A stretch of DNA of 64,000 bases from Watersipora subatra (GCF_963576615.1 NC_088714.1:26904558-26968557), one strand, 5' to 3'. Counted from the stretch's first letter, positions 44,501 to 55,825 are shown. A program made the numbers and translations. Notes: a model not told the origin generated them from the letters alone.

Positions 44501-47500
44501 ATTGATGAACAAAATATTACTCTAATTCTCAGATAAAAAACCATCCTTTTATGGATAAAGTTTTTATGCTGAATCAGAGTTGATTGCGGTTTGGATTCAA
44601 TTAGTAGTCCATGGAGTCTTACCACGGGTGACCACTATGTGACGGGATAACCATTAAGAACTAGTGGTCCTGGCAATACATTCTGTTTATATCTTAGCAA
44701 TGTATAAAAAACATGCAATTCTCCTTCTCACGTGCAATGATGCTCATTATGTTGGTGAATTTGATAAAAAACAACATCACTATCTCAAGAACCCGCCCTC
44801 AGTACGTACAGCCTTACATTTTTTTATCGTGACAAATTATAGACAGAACAAAATCACTTATATTTTTTAGAATTACAAATTCATACTTCAACACTTTAGG
44901 AAGGTAATTACGTATATAATTCAAGATAATTTACTAAAAAGCCAATGAAGCCAATATAGGCCTATACATTTATATACATCATTTTACGAAGTTAAAGTGA
45001 TTGAAGTATAACCGGGTCTGCAAATAAGATTCTTATTAACAAAGTCAGCTCGCAGAAACATAGATGTATCAGTTGGAATATAGGCTATACAAATGCTGTG
45101 AAATCAACCTTAGTCTTGTTTCTATAAATGCCATGAAAGAAAGTTTAGAACAGACAATAATGGAGCAGTGAAAAAACCAGTTTCATGTAAAATTTGGTGA
45201 AGTTATCAAAAGGTGCCTGTATATAGCACGGATAAACAAAGATGAGTAAGGATACACGAAAGGGAGGTTAAAAAGGAGGGTGCTTTTAAGATACGCTGTC
45301 AATTTTAGTTTCATTATCAACTTTCTGGTCACTGAAGATAAATGTTATAATAGTGTTTGCTCTTTTCTCCTCAAGATAGTCTATTGAAGATGAGCTCGCA
45401 CAAAATTTTAGTGAACTCTTTTAGAAAGTATCGGTTTGTCTATCATTTGCAATTGTTTTTGATGTTTGAGGTTATCTGACTGTCAGGATGTTTGAAGATT
45501 AAAATCAACAAAACTTGATCACAGTTAAAACGCTCAGATCAAGCGAGAGTGTGATTATGACTTCTATAGCTGCAAAGAGACTGACAGAATAGAGACGAGT
45601 AACACTACAACTTGAATGCAATAACCTATATCATTGCTGATGTCAACTATAGTAACGATAGCAACTAACGACATCCTTTCGTGTGTATTGTTTGTTCTTC
45701 TGAGCATTTTAACTGCGACCAAGTTTGGTTAATGTTAATCTTGAAACATCCTGGCAGTCAGATTACCTCAAACATAAAAAACAATCGCAAATGATAGATA
45801 AATATTTTGCCTACTAATATTTTTGCCTAGTGTTAATCTTGAAACATTCTGGCAGTCAGATCACCTCAAACATAAGAAATAATCACAAATGATAAAAAAG
45901 TATCGATACTTTCTGATAAAATCTACTAAGATTTTGTGTAAGTTCATATTTAAGCAATGCGTAATTTTGTAAATGTTTATTTTCTACAGTTGGGGGATGA
46001 AGCTTGCCACACTCTGCAACCCCCTGGCTTGTGCTTTGGGATTCTTTATCATGTCAGAGAGTTTTCTCACACTCGGGGTTCTGACAAGCATGGCAGGTGC
46101 CAGTGCTCTCTATATACTTGTAATAGCTTGCTTCAGCCCAGAACCACCAATAGAAGGCGATGCAGCCGCTGTTGTCATGGTAAGCAAACATAGCCTAATG
46201 AGTAAGACAGCGCGACAGCACTAGGGCATGAAACTATGTCTAGGAATGTTTGTGTGAAGTATAAATGTACTGGTCACTCAAGAAGCAGCCATATGCTGAT
46301 TATATTTTACATAATATAATAGACTATATTCTACGTAATATAATAAATCACATTTTATATAATATAATAGATTAAATTTCACATAATATAATAGATTATA
46401 CTTTACGTAATATAATAGATTATCTTCTACATAATATAATAGATTATATTCTACGTAATATAATAGATTATATTTTACGTAATATAATAGATTATATTTT
46501 ACGTAATATAATAGATTATATTTTACGTAATATAATAGATTATATTTTACGTAATATAATAGATTATATTTTACGTAATATAATAGATTATATTTTACGT
46601 AATATAATAGATTATATTTTACGTAATATAATAGATTATATTTTACGTAATATAATAGATTATATTTTACGTAATATAATAGATTATATTTTACGTAATA
46701 TAATAGATTATATTTTACGTAATATAATAGATTACATTTTACGTAATATAATAGATTACATTTTACGTAATATAATAGATTATATTTTACGTAATATAAT
46801 AGATTATATTTTATGTAATATAATAGATTATATTTTACGTAATATAATAGATTATATTTTACGTAATATAATAGATTATATTTTACGTAATATAATAGAT
46901 TATATTTTACGTAATATAATAGATTATATTTTACGTAATATAATAGATTATATTTTACGTAATACATTAGATTATATTTTACGTAACATAATAGATTATA
47001 TTTTATTTAACTATATTTTACAACTAAGCAATTACCAATTGGTTAGTTGTCAATATGTCACCATTCTTACATACTGTAAATGGCTAAAAGCTACACTATA
47101 TAGGAATACAAAATCTTTTAAAAAACAGACAAGAGCTGTGACTTGCTCATCCTATGTGACAATGTGTCATTTCTTATACATAACAATAATTGAAAAATCA
47201 GTTTCGAATCTGCCAAAAAATACATAACTCTATGTTACACACTATAACACAATGCTAACACTATAACAACAATAACACCGCATTAAAAACTATAAAAACA
47301 AGTACAGTAGATGCTCCTACAGCGTAAAGAATCTGTTTCGTGAACATTTAAGGTTATAGTGGTTTTATGTTATACGAACAGTAAAATGCATGTGAATTGC
47401 CTAGTCCGTTCCAAGATGTTCTCAAAATCACCACTGTGACCCTTGAAAAGAAAAAATTAGACTTAACGTTTTAATTAATTACTGCACAGTAACTATAGTA

Positions 47501-49702
47501 TTATTAGTTTGTATCAACAACTCTTCTCCTTTTTTCTTTTTACTTTGAATCAGTTTATGCTCCAAGATTATGGTGAAATTACAATAAGTTGAGGAGAGCG
47601 CACACTTTCAACGTCCTTTTACATCAATTTGTTTTCCATTTTTTTCTAGACAGCAATTTCTATTCTTTAAAGAAAAACTAATAAAAACATTTTATTGGGC
47701 TAAAATAAAGCAAAACAAAAATATATCTATACTAAGAGCGGTGTCTGTCCACCCGTCCCATCCATAGACCAGGGTTTAAGGTTAGAATAAAAGGTACCTT
47801 TTGATGAGGCTACAACTCCTAACATTCAGCTTGGTAGACTCACACTCTAACACCTGCCATAACTGATCGCCTTAATGTAGTTCTGAATCAATTTGCACCT
47901 ACTTATTCTCTGCGCTTCATCGACACGCTTGCCGATCTCTCATGACGAACTAGACTGCCAGAGTACTAGATTATATAATAGAGATAACTCTATATCCTTT
48001 TCTCTCTAGTCGACGAGAGAAAAAGCATTATTTTTAAAGCAAACTAAGAGATTTTCGTAATTTAAATTGAATTTAAGAACTTGCTTCGACTTGACACTTT
48101 ACGTTATATGGAATTTTTACATAGTGCAAAGCAAAAACTTTACATAAATGCTTTACATTATGTGGAGTTCACATTATAGGAGGTATACGTTATAGGAGCG
48201 TCTACTGTATGGGTCATTTGCTCAAACTTCAATGTCATTTTGACAGCTTGCATAAGAGTTGTCAACAATTCACATTATGTGGTATTTTCCTAATTATAGG
48301 TGTGACCAGATACCTATTAAACAGCTTTGGAGCATATCATGTAGCAATGGTATATAATTGTATTCCTATTCACCTTAAATATCCATTAACACTTTTATAC
48401 TTTTCCTCTTCAACCTATATCACTAAAAAAATAACTTACTTAAGCCAATTATGAACAGGCTTTTCATTGAGGTTAAGATAATTACCAGGTGGCTGCGAGG
48501 AATCCCAAATCTCGCTGTAATTGTTCTTTTTTAGGATGTTTTATTTCAAATACCGGTTGTTTTTTTCAAATATTCCCCAAGTTTTGGCAGGCTGACTAAG
48601 GAAGTTAAATTTTCCACAATATTTTCAAGCATTATTTTTCTAATTTGCTATAAGGCTTAATATTTCTAGAATGTGATTAAAATGGAAACAGTTAAGTAAG
48701 CGCTGCACAGGTGTTTTAAGAAAGTGCCAACCCGCTTTGATACTGATGTCATTAAGAACACTTGTCCTACCCTGTCAGTTTAATATACTGTGAGACACGC
48801 CAGGCAAGCTAATAAAGCCCTGAGAATAACTACGCGCACAACTTATCCATGTCTAATGCGGCTAACAGTGAAAAGCTGAAAGTTTTGAGTTCAAACCCTG
48901 CTGAAAGCATTCTATTTTTCCTAATCTGTAAGCCTAATCTCAGACAGACGGATAGGCACAACTCTTATTGTAGTAAAGGTTGTTGCTTGTGTTACTTCCA
49001 AACATTGGCTGTGTGGCCTGGGCTCTAGTCAAGAAAATCCTTTGCTGTAGGCATCTAAAGGTATTGCTACCAAACTATAATGTATGTATTACTACTTTTT
49101 AATAAATAAAATATTTCATTCCGCTATCCTTGTAACCTTGTTAGACTAAAATGTAGTCATTACTACAAAATGAATTCTTCAAATGTGGTTTGAACCTGCA
49201 GTTTTTTTATGACACTAAATCATCCAGTGTGACAGGGAAGACAACAACCGAGTACAGTGTTTTAGGCGCTAATTTTGTGCTGTTTATTAACTCTGACTCA
49301 TGTTGTGGAATGCACAGGTTCAGGACAGATTTTTGGCATTTAATTTTTTTTAATTTTCATTTAGTTTATTACTTACTTTTAAAATGTTTTTTAAACCAGA
49401 CATTACAATGATTACTTATTCAAAAAATATGTTATAGCCATGAAGTCTATGTTTAACAATGTTAGCCTTAGAGTTTTTAATTTTGCTGCAATGTTAATAT
49501 ATTGCAGGTAATAGTTTGGATCTTTTTCTCTGGAACAGTAGCGTACTTGAGAATGCTTCTCTCCAAGATTGGGATGAGACGAGGTCACTCAGGCTTGTTT
49601 TGGCTTGGCATGTGCACACAAATTGGTTCATTTATAGGAGCTCTTTCTGCCTTCCTCTGCACTTCTGTTTTCCAATTGTTAGGATCAGCTTCTCCGTGCT
49701 AA
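35409..49702 (+). CDS. SLC52A: Riboflavin transporter, SLC52A family (copy B)
   Basis: Complete five-exon gene: 35409-35521, 36562-36788, 42580-43204, 45990-46179, 49508-49702; 1350 nt, 449 aa. Intron positions and phases equal copy A, and exons 2 and 4 have identical lengths (227 and 190), which argues for local gene duplication. Signatures: GWSSWIDVNGVWVELPLMV, LPENWNLPSYLVLIIQ, SVTFLPFLAHFKPVY, GEYTCVQVNATGNGT (sequons), LPSIQIYSLLPYGQ, CNPLACALGFF, TQIGSFIGALSAFL. The cytoplasmic loop at about 230-285 is acidic/lysine-rich and unlike copy A. The expected role is riboflavin uptake at the plasma membrane. A splice acceptor (AG at 35403-35404) lies 4 nt before the ATG, as in copy A. The introns are loaded with MITEs, a composite hAT-like element and satellites, yet no exon is broken. 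Confidence 0.94.
35784..35920. repeat. 19-bp tandem repeat
   Basis: About seven units of 'tgttagcatcaaccttaac', with 'tgttaacatc' and 'ccgaaac' variants, in SLC52A-B intron 1. Confidence 0.8.
35926..35975. other. Near-perfect hairpin
   Basis: The stem of 'ttgatgttttcaaatt' with its exact inverse over a 2-nt centre is extended by 'atcacg'/'cgtgat' after a 2-nt bulge on each side. Confidence 0.8.
36283..36410 (+). mobile_element. Palindromic MITE family, left-end fragment
   Basis: 'cttaaagatggacttagtag' and 'tgaggtgatctgactgccag' match the left arm of the family; only about 130 bp remain. It is 150 bp before SLC52A-B exon 2. Confidence 0.6.
36562..36788 (+). CDS. SLC52A: SLC52A-B exon 2
   Basis: Residues 39-113: LPENWNLPSYLVLIIQ, GPLVYAGVCHLIKKY, FFWDVTSVI. 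Acceptor 'tgtttacag|g', donor 'attg|gtaagc'. The 29.5-kb relic aligns to this exon end to end. Confidence 0.92.
38284..38450. repeat. 42-bp tandem repeat inside the composite element
   Basis: Four units of 'ttgatagtcaacagaatggg' plus 'tacgctatatcaatatagct'. Because 42 is divisible by 3 the array is open (LIVNRMGTLYQYSF repeated), but there is no sign that it is a gene. Confidence 0.85.
40060..40310. repeat. Degenerate tandem duplication, about 120 bp
   Basis: Two diverged copies share 'taccattgtct', 'cagagac', 'agtttct' and 'ataccactgatcttagctg'-type blocks. It is part of the cargo between the two foldback units. Confidence 0.6.
41415..41670 (+). repeat. tRNA-derived SINE, nearly full length
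   Basis: Head 'gtaccctggtagtttagagt', 'aaatcatcaggtgtgg', 'acaataattctaaaatatag'; A-box-like 'tggcgcaggtgg'; degenerate B box; tail 'acagacggacaaacatggct' and 'attatggtaaagatt'. Confidence 0.7.
41952..42557. mobile_element. Palindromic MITE, ends 22 bp before SLC52A-B exon 3
   Basis: Left end 'ttaaagatgaacttgcataa', right end 'acaagttcatcttaa'. Arms of about 150 bp ('tttttgatgtttgaggtgat' and inverse, 'cctgacagtcagatcacc') are inverted. An extra left-arm segment is repeated at about 42180-42250. The element stops 22 bp from the exon 3 acceptor, so any branch point for that exon probably lies in or beside it. Confidence 0.8.
42580..43204 (+). CDS. SLC52A: SLC52A-B exon 3
   Basis: Residues 115-321 with the central helices, GEYTCVQVNATGNGT and the loop rich in D/E/K/S (for example SNSDLDSKAEIVKEVDDTVK). 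Acceptor 'attgacag|g', donor 'acag|gtgaga'. Confidence 0.94.
44120..44370. repeat. Degenerate repeat of about 40 bp in SLC52A-B intron 3
   Basis: Units built from 'aacaggttaacttgcaggtt' and 'gatttattgataac', themselves partly palindromic ('gttaac'). A homopolymer of C lies upstream at 43659-43672. Confidence 0.7.
45385..45952. mobile_element. Palindromic MITE, ends about 37 bp before SLC52A-B exon 4
   Basis: The fullest copy: left 'gatgagctcgcacaaaattt' through 'tatctgactgtcaggatg', central 'gactgacagaatagagac' and 'ctatagtaacgatagcaact', right arm 'ctggcagtcagattacctca' to 'attttgtgtaagttcat'. The right arm is partly duplicated (45715-45790 and 45830-45900). Confidence 0.82.
45990..46179 (+). 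CDS. SLC52A: SLC52A-B exon 4
   Basis: Residues 323-385: CNPLACALGFFIMSE, a membrane helix and the SPEPPIEGD loop. Acceptor 'ttctacag|t', donor 'atg|gtaagc'. Confidence 0.93.
46303..47010. repeat. 24-bp satellite array in SLC52A-B intron 4
   Basis: About 29 units of 'ttacgtaatataatagatta' plus 'tatt', highly uniform in the middle and diverged at the edges. The minus strand is open for 229 codons (YYVKYNLL octapeptide) only because 24 is a multiple of 3. Confidence 0.92.
47305..48207. mobile_element. Tc1/mariner-like MITE with a nested SINE
   Basis: Ends 'cagtagatgctcctacagcg' (left) and 'cgttataggagcgtctactg' (right), inverse with few changes, each flanked by TA (47303-47304, 48208-48209). 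A minus-strand SINE occupies 47735-47970. In SLC52A-B intron 4. Confidence 0.7.
47735..47970 (-). repeat. tRNA-derived SINE nested in the MITE
   Basis: Reversed tail ('tactaagagcggtgtctgtc'), reversed tRNA-like block ('cattcagcttggtagactca', 'ctaacacctgcc'), reversed head ('aactagactgccagagtact'). Confidence 0.65.
48765..48985 (+). repeat. tRNA-derived SINE
   Basis: Head near 48770-48840 ('accctgtcagtttaatatac'), tRNA-like part with a B-box-like 'agttttgagttcaaaccc', tail 'cagacagacggataggcaca' and 'actcttattgtagtaaaggt'. Confidence 0.65.
49508..49702 (+). CDS. SLC52A: SLC52A-B exon 5 (last)
   Basis: Residues 386-449 and the TAA stop; the last two helices, with RRGHSGLFWLGMCTQIGSF. The acceptor is 'atattgcag|gta'. 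No canonical AATAAA was seen in the first 150 bp after the stop. Confidence 0.93.
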   Translation, partial: VIVWIFFSGTVAYLRMLLSKIGMRRGHSGLFWLGMCTQIGSFIGALSAFLCTSVFQLLGSASPC

Positions 49703-50819
49703 GACTAATTTCTCCTAGCAAGTTCAATACCACAGTTTGTAAATTAATGGATTATAAAACATGTTTTGACTTTTATCAGGGAATGTGCTTGTTTTATCTA
49801 TTAGGGTTGTTATCCTCGTTTCATATTCTCATTTTTATATAATATGAATTATGCAAATACATAATAATGTATAAATCACTTAATGACAAATACATTTTGA
49901 TAACATCAGCTCAAACATACATGTAGATCTGATGAGCATGTAACGAAATGAGCGAGTATCATACCACTACAGATGTTGAGCTAGAACTGCAACTTCATTG
50001 TTATGAAAGGCAGCAGACACAGAAATGCTAAAAAGAATACATAAATAAGTAAAACAAAATTAACTAGCATCTAATTTATGAGATGGCACAGCAAGCAAAT
50101 GCATAGTCAGAATCAAAAGAAGTGCAGCGATGTGATGACCTACATTGCAGTAATCTGAACAAACTGAACAGAATGTCTGGATTACATAACTCTATATAAA
50201 CAGCGGACAAATATTTATAGAATTTATGTAAGCAATACTTGGATCACTGTACAAAAATGCGCTGAGTTATATAATGTATAGATTAAAAACTTGACACAAT
50301 TTTTTTACGCATGACTAGCATGTTATTTTAAAAGTTTCCAAAAAGAAGAGCAAGCATTATTAGATTGCCGGTCTGTGAAATGCTCTGATCAAGCTCTCAT
50401 AGCTCTGATCAAGCAGTGATCAACTGTTCTGATGCAGTACTTCAAAGCAATTTGTAAACATCTCACGAATGAGCATAAATAAGGCAATAACTGAAGCCAT
50501 CATTTAACTGAATAATATACCACTCAAGGCTCAAATATAAAAGAAATCAAGAAACACTTATAATTTTTTGCAGGTAGGATTACTAAGTGGGGTTTGAGAA
50601 ACCATTTTTAGCTTTGTTTCTTATTATTTCAATTGATTAATGAGTTACTAGTAAGAGTAGCCAGCATGTGACTAACAGAGGTAATTAACATATGCTTAAC
50701 AGGAGAAAATTAATATACGCTTAGCGGGAGTAATTAACAAGTCTCAACCACAAGTAGTTAACTTATCTCAAACAGAAGTAATCAAAAGGAAATTAATTAA
50801 CGAGTCACTTGTAAAAACA

Positions 50820-51690
50820 ATTAACATATCACTAACAAAAGTAATTAACATGTCACTAGCAAGTAATTAACATGTCACTAGCAAAAGTAATTAACATGTC
50901 ACTGGCAGATGTAACTAACATGTCACTAGCAAAAGTAATTAACATGTCACTAGCAAAAGTAATTGACATGTCACTAACAGATGTAATTAACATATCACTA
51001 GCAAAAGTAATTAACATGTCACTAGCAGATGTAACTAACATGTCACTAGTAAAAGTAATTAGCATGTCACTAGCAAAAGTAATAAACATGTCACTAGCAA
51101 AAGTAGTTGACATGTCACTAGCAAAAGTAATTAACATGTCACTAGCAAAAGTAATTAGCATGTCACTAGCAAAAGTAATAAACATGTCACTAGCAAAAGT
51201 AATTGACATGTCACTAACAGATGTAATTAACATGTCACTAGCAAAAGTAATTAACATGTCACTAGCAGATGTAACTAACATGTCACTAGCAAAAGTAATT
51301 AGCATGTCACTAGCAAAAGTAATAAACATGTCACTAGCAAAAGTAATTAACATGTCACTAGCAAAAGTAATTAACATGTCACTAGCAAAAGTAATTAACA
51401 TGTCACTAGCAAAAGTAATTAACATGTCACTAGCAAAAGTAATTAACATGTCACTAGCAAAAGTAATTAACATGTCACTAGCAAAAGTAATTAGCATGTC
51501 ACTAGCAAAAGTAATAAACATGTCACTAACAAAAGTAATTGACATGTCACTAGCACAAGTAATTAACATGTCACTAGCAAAAGTAATTAGCATGTCACTA
51601 GCAAAAGTAATTAACATGTCACTAGCACAAGTAATTAACATGTCACTAGCAAAAGTAATTAACATGTCACTAGCAAAAGTAATTGGTGTC
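50820..51690. repeat. 24-bp satellite array, open on both strands
   Basis: About 35 units of 'aacatgtcactagcaaaagt' plus 'aatt', with diverged units extending upstream to about 50650. Variant units (cagatgtaac, agcatgtc, ataaacatg) recur in the same order in several places, a sign of block duplications. Both strands are open for about 287 codons because the 24-bp unit lacks stops in one frame of each. Confidence 0.92.
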
Positions 51691-52847
51691 AGTGTAACAA
51701 TTGAGATTTGCCAAACCAAACAAGATTTAGCCAGGTGAAGGTAGTTTTATCTTTGAAAAAACTTGTTAAACCAAACATTAAAGAGCACTTTGAACTCTTT
51801 CTAGCCAATTGTTTAAACGATGACAAATTAATTACCACTCTATTAAAAAGCATGTTGACTGCTATTTCTTCTCGCATTTCTTTGGCCTTCCAGCTCCTCT
51901 CCATTTGCAAGAACAACTGGTACCTAGTAAGAGTTTCATTGCGCTGCAAAGTTTTGTCTGTCAACATGGTCAAGTAGTCACTTCACCAGATTCACGAAAG
52001 CCTGATGACAAGAAAGTTTTTGTGACCATATGCTTTTGTGACCATATGCTTTTGTGGCCAGATGCGGATGCTCTTTAAGGTCAAAAAACTACGTTTCTCT
52101 CAATTGAAAATTGCTGAAGTTAGATTGACAGATCCCTCGCCTGATGAGTTTTGAATGTTATGTTTAGGATGACACGCCAGCTTTTCTAAAAAGCAAACAT
52201 TATTTAAATTTCTCAAAATCATTGGTTAGATGCTAACAGCAAAAAAAGACAGTTTCTGGTTTTTGTCTTGTTTATAATAATTTGAGTGAATGCCAGTTGT
52301 GAAGTAGTTATGACACAGCCAGCCCAGCTAATGTCACTGCTGGATTTGGAATTCATTTTTCTGCTTGCATTAATAGTCCGTGAAAATACCCTTAATATTG
52401 TCTCATCTCAGAACAACTTTCCCATTCTTCCTCAAATGCGTATTCTCAAACCATGTTTTTATGCAAAGCCATAGATGTTGCGTACATCTCATTGTCTTTC
52501 ACTCTTTATCATTGATTACATCTGTTGATTACAAAAACTAAAAATGGAGCTCATCTTACTATTACAATTATGTGACGAACATCCTTTGTTTCAGGAAAAA
52601 ATAGAAACCTTTAAAAAAGAATGTAGTGTTGCCAGGCAACAAAATGTTTTTACATACTTCCAGTTATGCTTTTATGCTACCAACACAATGGATGTATTTT
52701 TACAACACAAGGATCTGAGAGCTTTATTTAAGCCTAACAGAAAGTTAACAAAAAATTATGATATACAGATTCTGAACCTGTTGTTACTCTTAGCAAAGAG
52801 TCTTTGAATTCATCTTCAACTCCTCTCAGTTTAATAAACAAACAATA

Positions 52848-53237
52848 ACGATGTTTCCACGAGGCAGTTAATTCACAAGATTGCGTCACTCGCAAAAGGA
52901 AAATGGCAAAAACTCGCAAATCAAGCGAGCTTTTTACGCGCAAATTTGTATAGAATGTTACATGCTTGCAAAATATGGAAAAGTTACTTGTGAAAGCTGC
53001 GCAAGTTATTTCATTTCAAACACTTTCCGCACTTCAGTCATTTTTATTTCGAAAGCCTGCTGCCAAGTGAGAGAGGAGTATCCCGCTATGATCTCTGATG
53101 TAGAATTCTTGATCTTTTTTAACAAAGCCCCAGCGTTAACCAGCAACACGCGGATGTCCATTGAAATACTTATTGCATGGTAACTCAATGTGCGGACAAT
53201 TGCAAATTCACATCATCCGTACAATGAAAACATAGTG
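52848..53237. mobile_element. Diverged relative of the 20-kb MITE
   Basis: Left 'gatgtttccacgaggcagtt', right 'catcatccgtacaatgaaaa' then 'catagtg'. The interior shares 'ggtaactcaatgtgcgga' and 'gatgtccattgaaat' with the 20.4-kb region. Confidence 0.6.
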
Positions 53238-54285
53238 TGTGACACATTTATCTCTTTCAAAAGTGTCATCCTCTCAAAACTATAGTAATATTCAATGTGA
53301 AGTGATCTTCTACCCATGTACATTTCTAATAAACATGTTATTGAGAGAAACAAATAAATTTTAGACTAGAATTATTGGGCACTTTGGGAGTTGAGGATGA
53401 AATGTAAGGAAATGTTAAGGGAGGAATGAAATGTGCTACTCAATGTGACAAGAAGTATTATACCATCTAACTAATATTTTTCATCAAGTTTAATGATTTC
53501 TTAATAAATATCATGTAAGGCAGATAAACCAACTATAGCCAATCTCCTTAGCAATTTTAAAAATACTTTTTGCCAAATAAATTTCATCAATTCACGAATT
53601 AATTTGATGTACAGTATATTGCTGGCTTAATATTACCACTACTTACTTTTCATCATGTTTGGAGCTTTGTGCCCTCAGTGTTTAGTAGCGGTGCAACTGG
53701 CCCGATACTGATTGGCCATTAGCTAATCAGATAAGCTGCTCCCATTGCATCTTGCGACCAGCTAGTAGTGCTCTAAACTGATTAATACCAGATCTAACTT
53801 TTCATAAGTTACTAGTAAAAAACTATCAAAAGCTTTGCTGCTTACACAACACTTTCATTAATCACATCAGAAAGTCTTTGAACGTATTTTCTTATCTCAA
53901 ACCAGCTCCTTTCTGCATTTATGTTAGAAGTTTCAAAATCTTTCCTAAGCTATGCCAAGATTATTTCTATTTACCCTTTCACACATTGTTTTCTATGCCA
54001 TGACATACTACATCCACTATCATATGTTTCAGTTTATGAAATTTCTGTTAATATAACCTCCAATTCACTATTCTGGCTTTTTCGCAATACTGTTAGGTTA
54101 CCAACGTTCAAAATAGTTTGGTTCAGCTCACTCAATAATTCCTGATTTCTGTTTTCTAATTTTTGTTTTGGCTTGTGATGAAAAACATAAGTATAGTAGT
54201 TCATGGCTAACAAGTCTGTTGCACCTGCACCATCTATTGGCTGGCAAATGAAGCTTGAGAAGCAAGTAATTTACTAGTTGTTTAT

Positions 54286-55182
54286 TAAGTGTTTACCAGT
54301 TCTTTACCAGTTGTTTACCAGTTGTTTACCAGTTGTTTACCAGTTGTTTACCAGTTGTTTACCAGTTGTTTACCAGTTGTTTACCAGTTGTTTACCAGTT
54401 GTTTACCAGTTGTTCACCAGTTGTTTACCAGTTGTTTACCAGTTGTTTACCAGTTGTCTACCAGTTGTTTACCAGTTGTTTACCAGTTGTTTACCAGTTG
54501 TTTACCAGTTGTTTACCAGTTGTTTACCAGTTGTTTACCAGTTGCTTACCAATTGTCTACCAGTTGTTTACCAGTTGTTTACCAGTTGCTTACCAATTGT
54601 CTACCAGTTGTTTACCAGTTGTTTACCAGTTGTTTACCAGTTGTTTACCAGTTGTTTACCAGTTGTTTACCAGTTGTTCACCAGTTGTTCACCAGTTGTT
54701 TACCAGTTGTTTACCAGTTGCTTACCAATTGTCTACCAGTTCTTTACCAGTTGTTTACCAGTTATTTACCAGTTGTTTACCAGTTGTTTACCAGTTGTTT
54801 ACCAGTTGCTTACCAGCGGTTCACCAGTTGTTTACCAGTTGTTCACCAGTTGTTCACCAGTTGTTCACCAGTTGTTCACCAGTTGTTCACCAGTTTTTCA
54901 CCAGTTTTTCACCAGTTTTTCACCAGTTGTTCACTAGTTGTTCACTAGTTGTTCACTAGTTGTTCACTAGTTGTTCACTAGTTGCTCACTAGTTGTTCGC
55001 TAGCTGTTTACTAGTGGTTTACTAGCTGTTTACTAGTTGCTTACTAGTTGTTTACTTGTTGTTTACTAGCTGTTTACTAGTTGTTTACTAGTTGTTTACT
55101 TGTTGTTTACTAGCTGTTTACTAGTTGTTTACTAGTTGTTTACTGGTTGTTTACTAGTTGTCCACTGGTTGTTTACTAGCGA
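54286..55182. repeat. 11-bp satellite array
   Basis: About 80 units of 'accagttgttt' that change gradually to 'accagttgttc' (from about 54840) and then 'actagttgttt' (from about 54935). Since 11 is not a multiple of 3, all three plus-strand frames read the same repeating peptide and are open for over 200 codons; none is a gene. Confidence 0.93.
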
Positions 55183-55825
55183 ATAGTCCCATTTACCTAA
55201 CTACAAGGAGCTCAGCCTTTAACCAATAGCTGAGCAACTCAAATGGATTTTTGGTTTTCATCTCTTTGTTTTTTGTTGCTGTTGAAGTAGAATGACAAAC
55301 CGAAGCAAAGGAAATCACTGTGGAAACCGCATAAACAAACACTCAATTAAATTATTATGTACGCAGTGCACCATAAGTTTACAAATTATAAACGTGAATG
55401 AAAGCTGAAGTAACTTTCACTATACACATCGCACGCTATCTACCGATATTCATGGACTTACCAGCACTATTGATGTTCATGTTGTTTTCACGTAGACAAA
55501 TATTCTTGGACTGACGCAGACAAGAGTGGTTGTTGAAAAGTTTGTTTTTAATCATAATAGCGTATGATGTAAATATTGACATTATTTGTTGCTGTTCAAT
55601 ATCAGTTTGTCACTTGTTATCAGGAATTGTCACTACTCTTTTCTATTTATTGGGGATGACTCATACTGCCAATGAAATAACAATATAGTTCTCTCATTAA
55701 TCTACCAATCATTGACTACGCTTGATTGCTATTATTCTTCTTATTATCATTGCTATCCATTCCTTTCACTATTGCAAGAATGTTCATTTTGTAACTAGTC
55801 TCCCTATATGCCTCTCTCAAAAGCA

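Noticed and set aside
46278-46967. 229-codon minus-strand ORF of YYVKYNLL repeats
   Set aside because: Pure product of the 24-bp satellite; no start context, domain or splice signals.
50856-51738. Overlapping ORFs of about 287 codons on both strands
   Set aside because: Both are readings of the same 24-bp array; a stop-free unit explains them.
52544-52807. 87-codon plus-strand ORF
   Set aside because: Starts with ATG and looks mildly protein-like, but no family, neighbour or splice evidence supports it.
54278-54959. Three overlapping plus-strand ORFs of more than 200 codons
   Set aside because: An 11-bp unit gives the same peptide in every frame; not genes.
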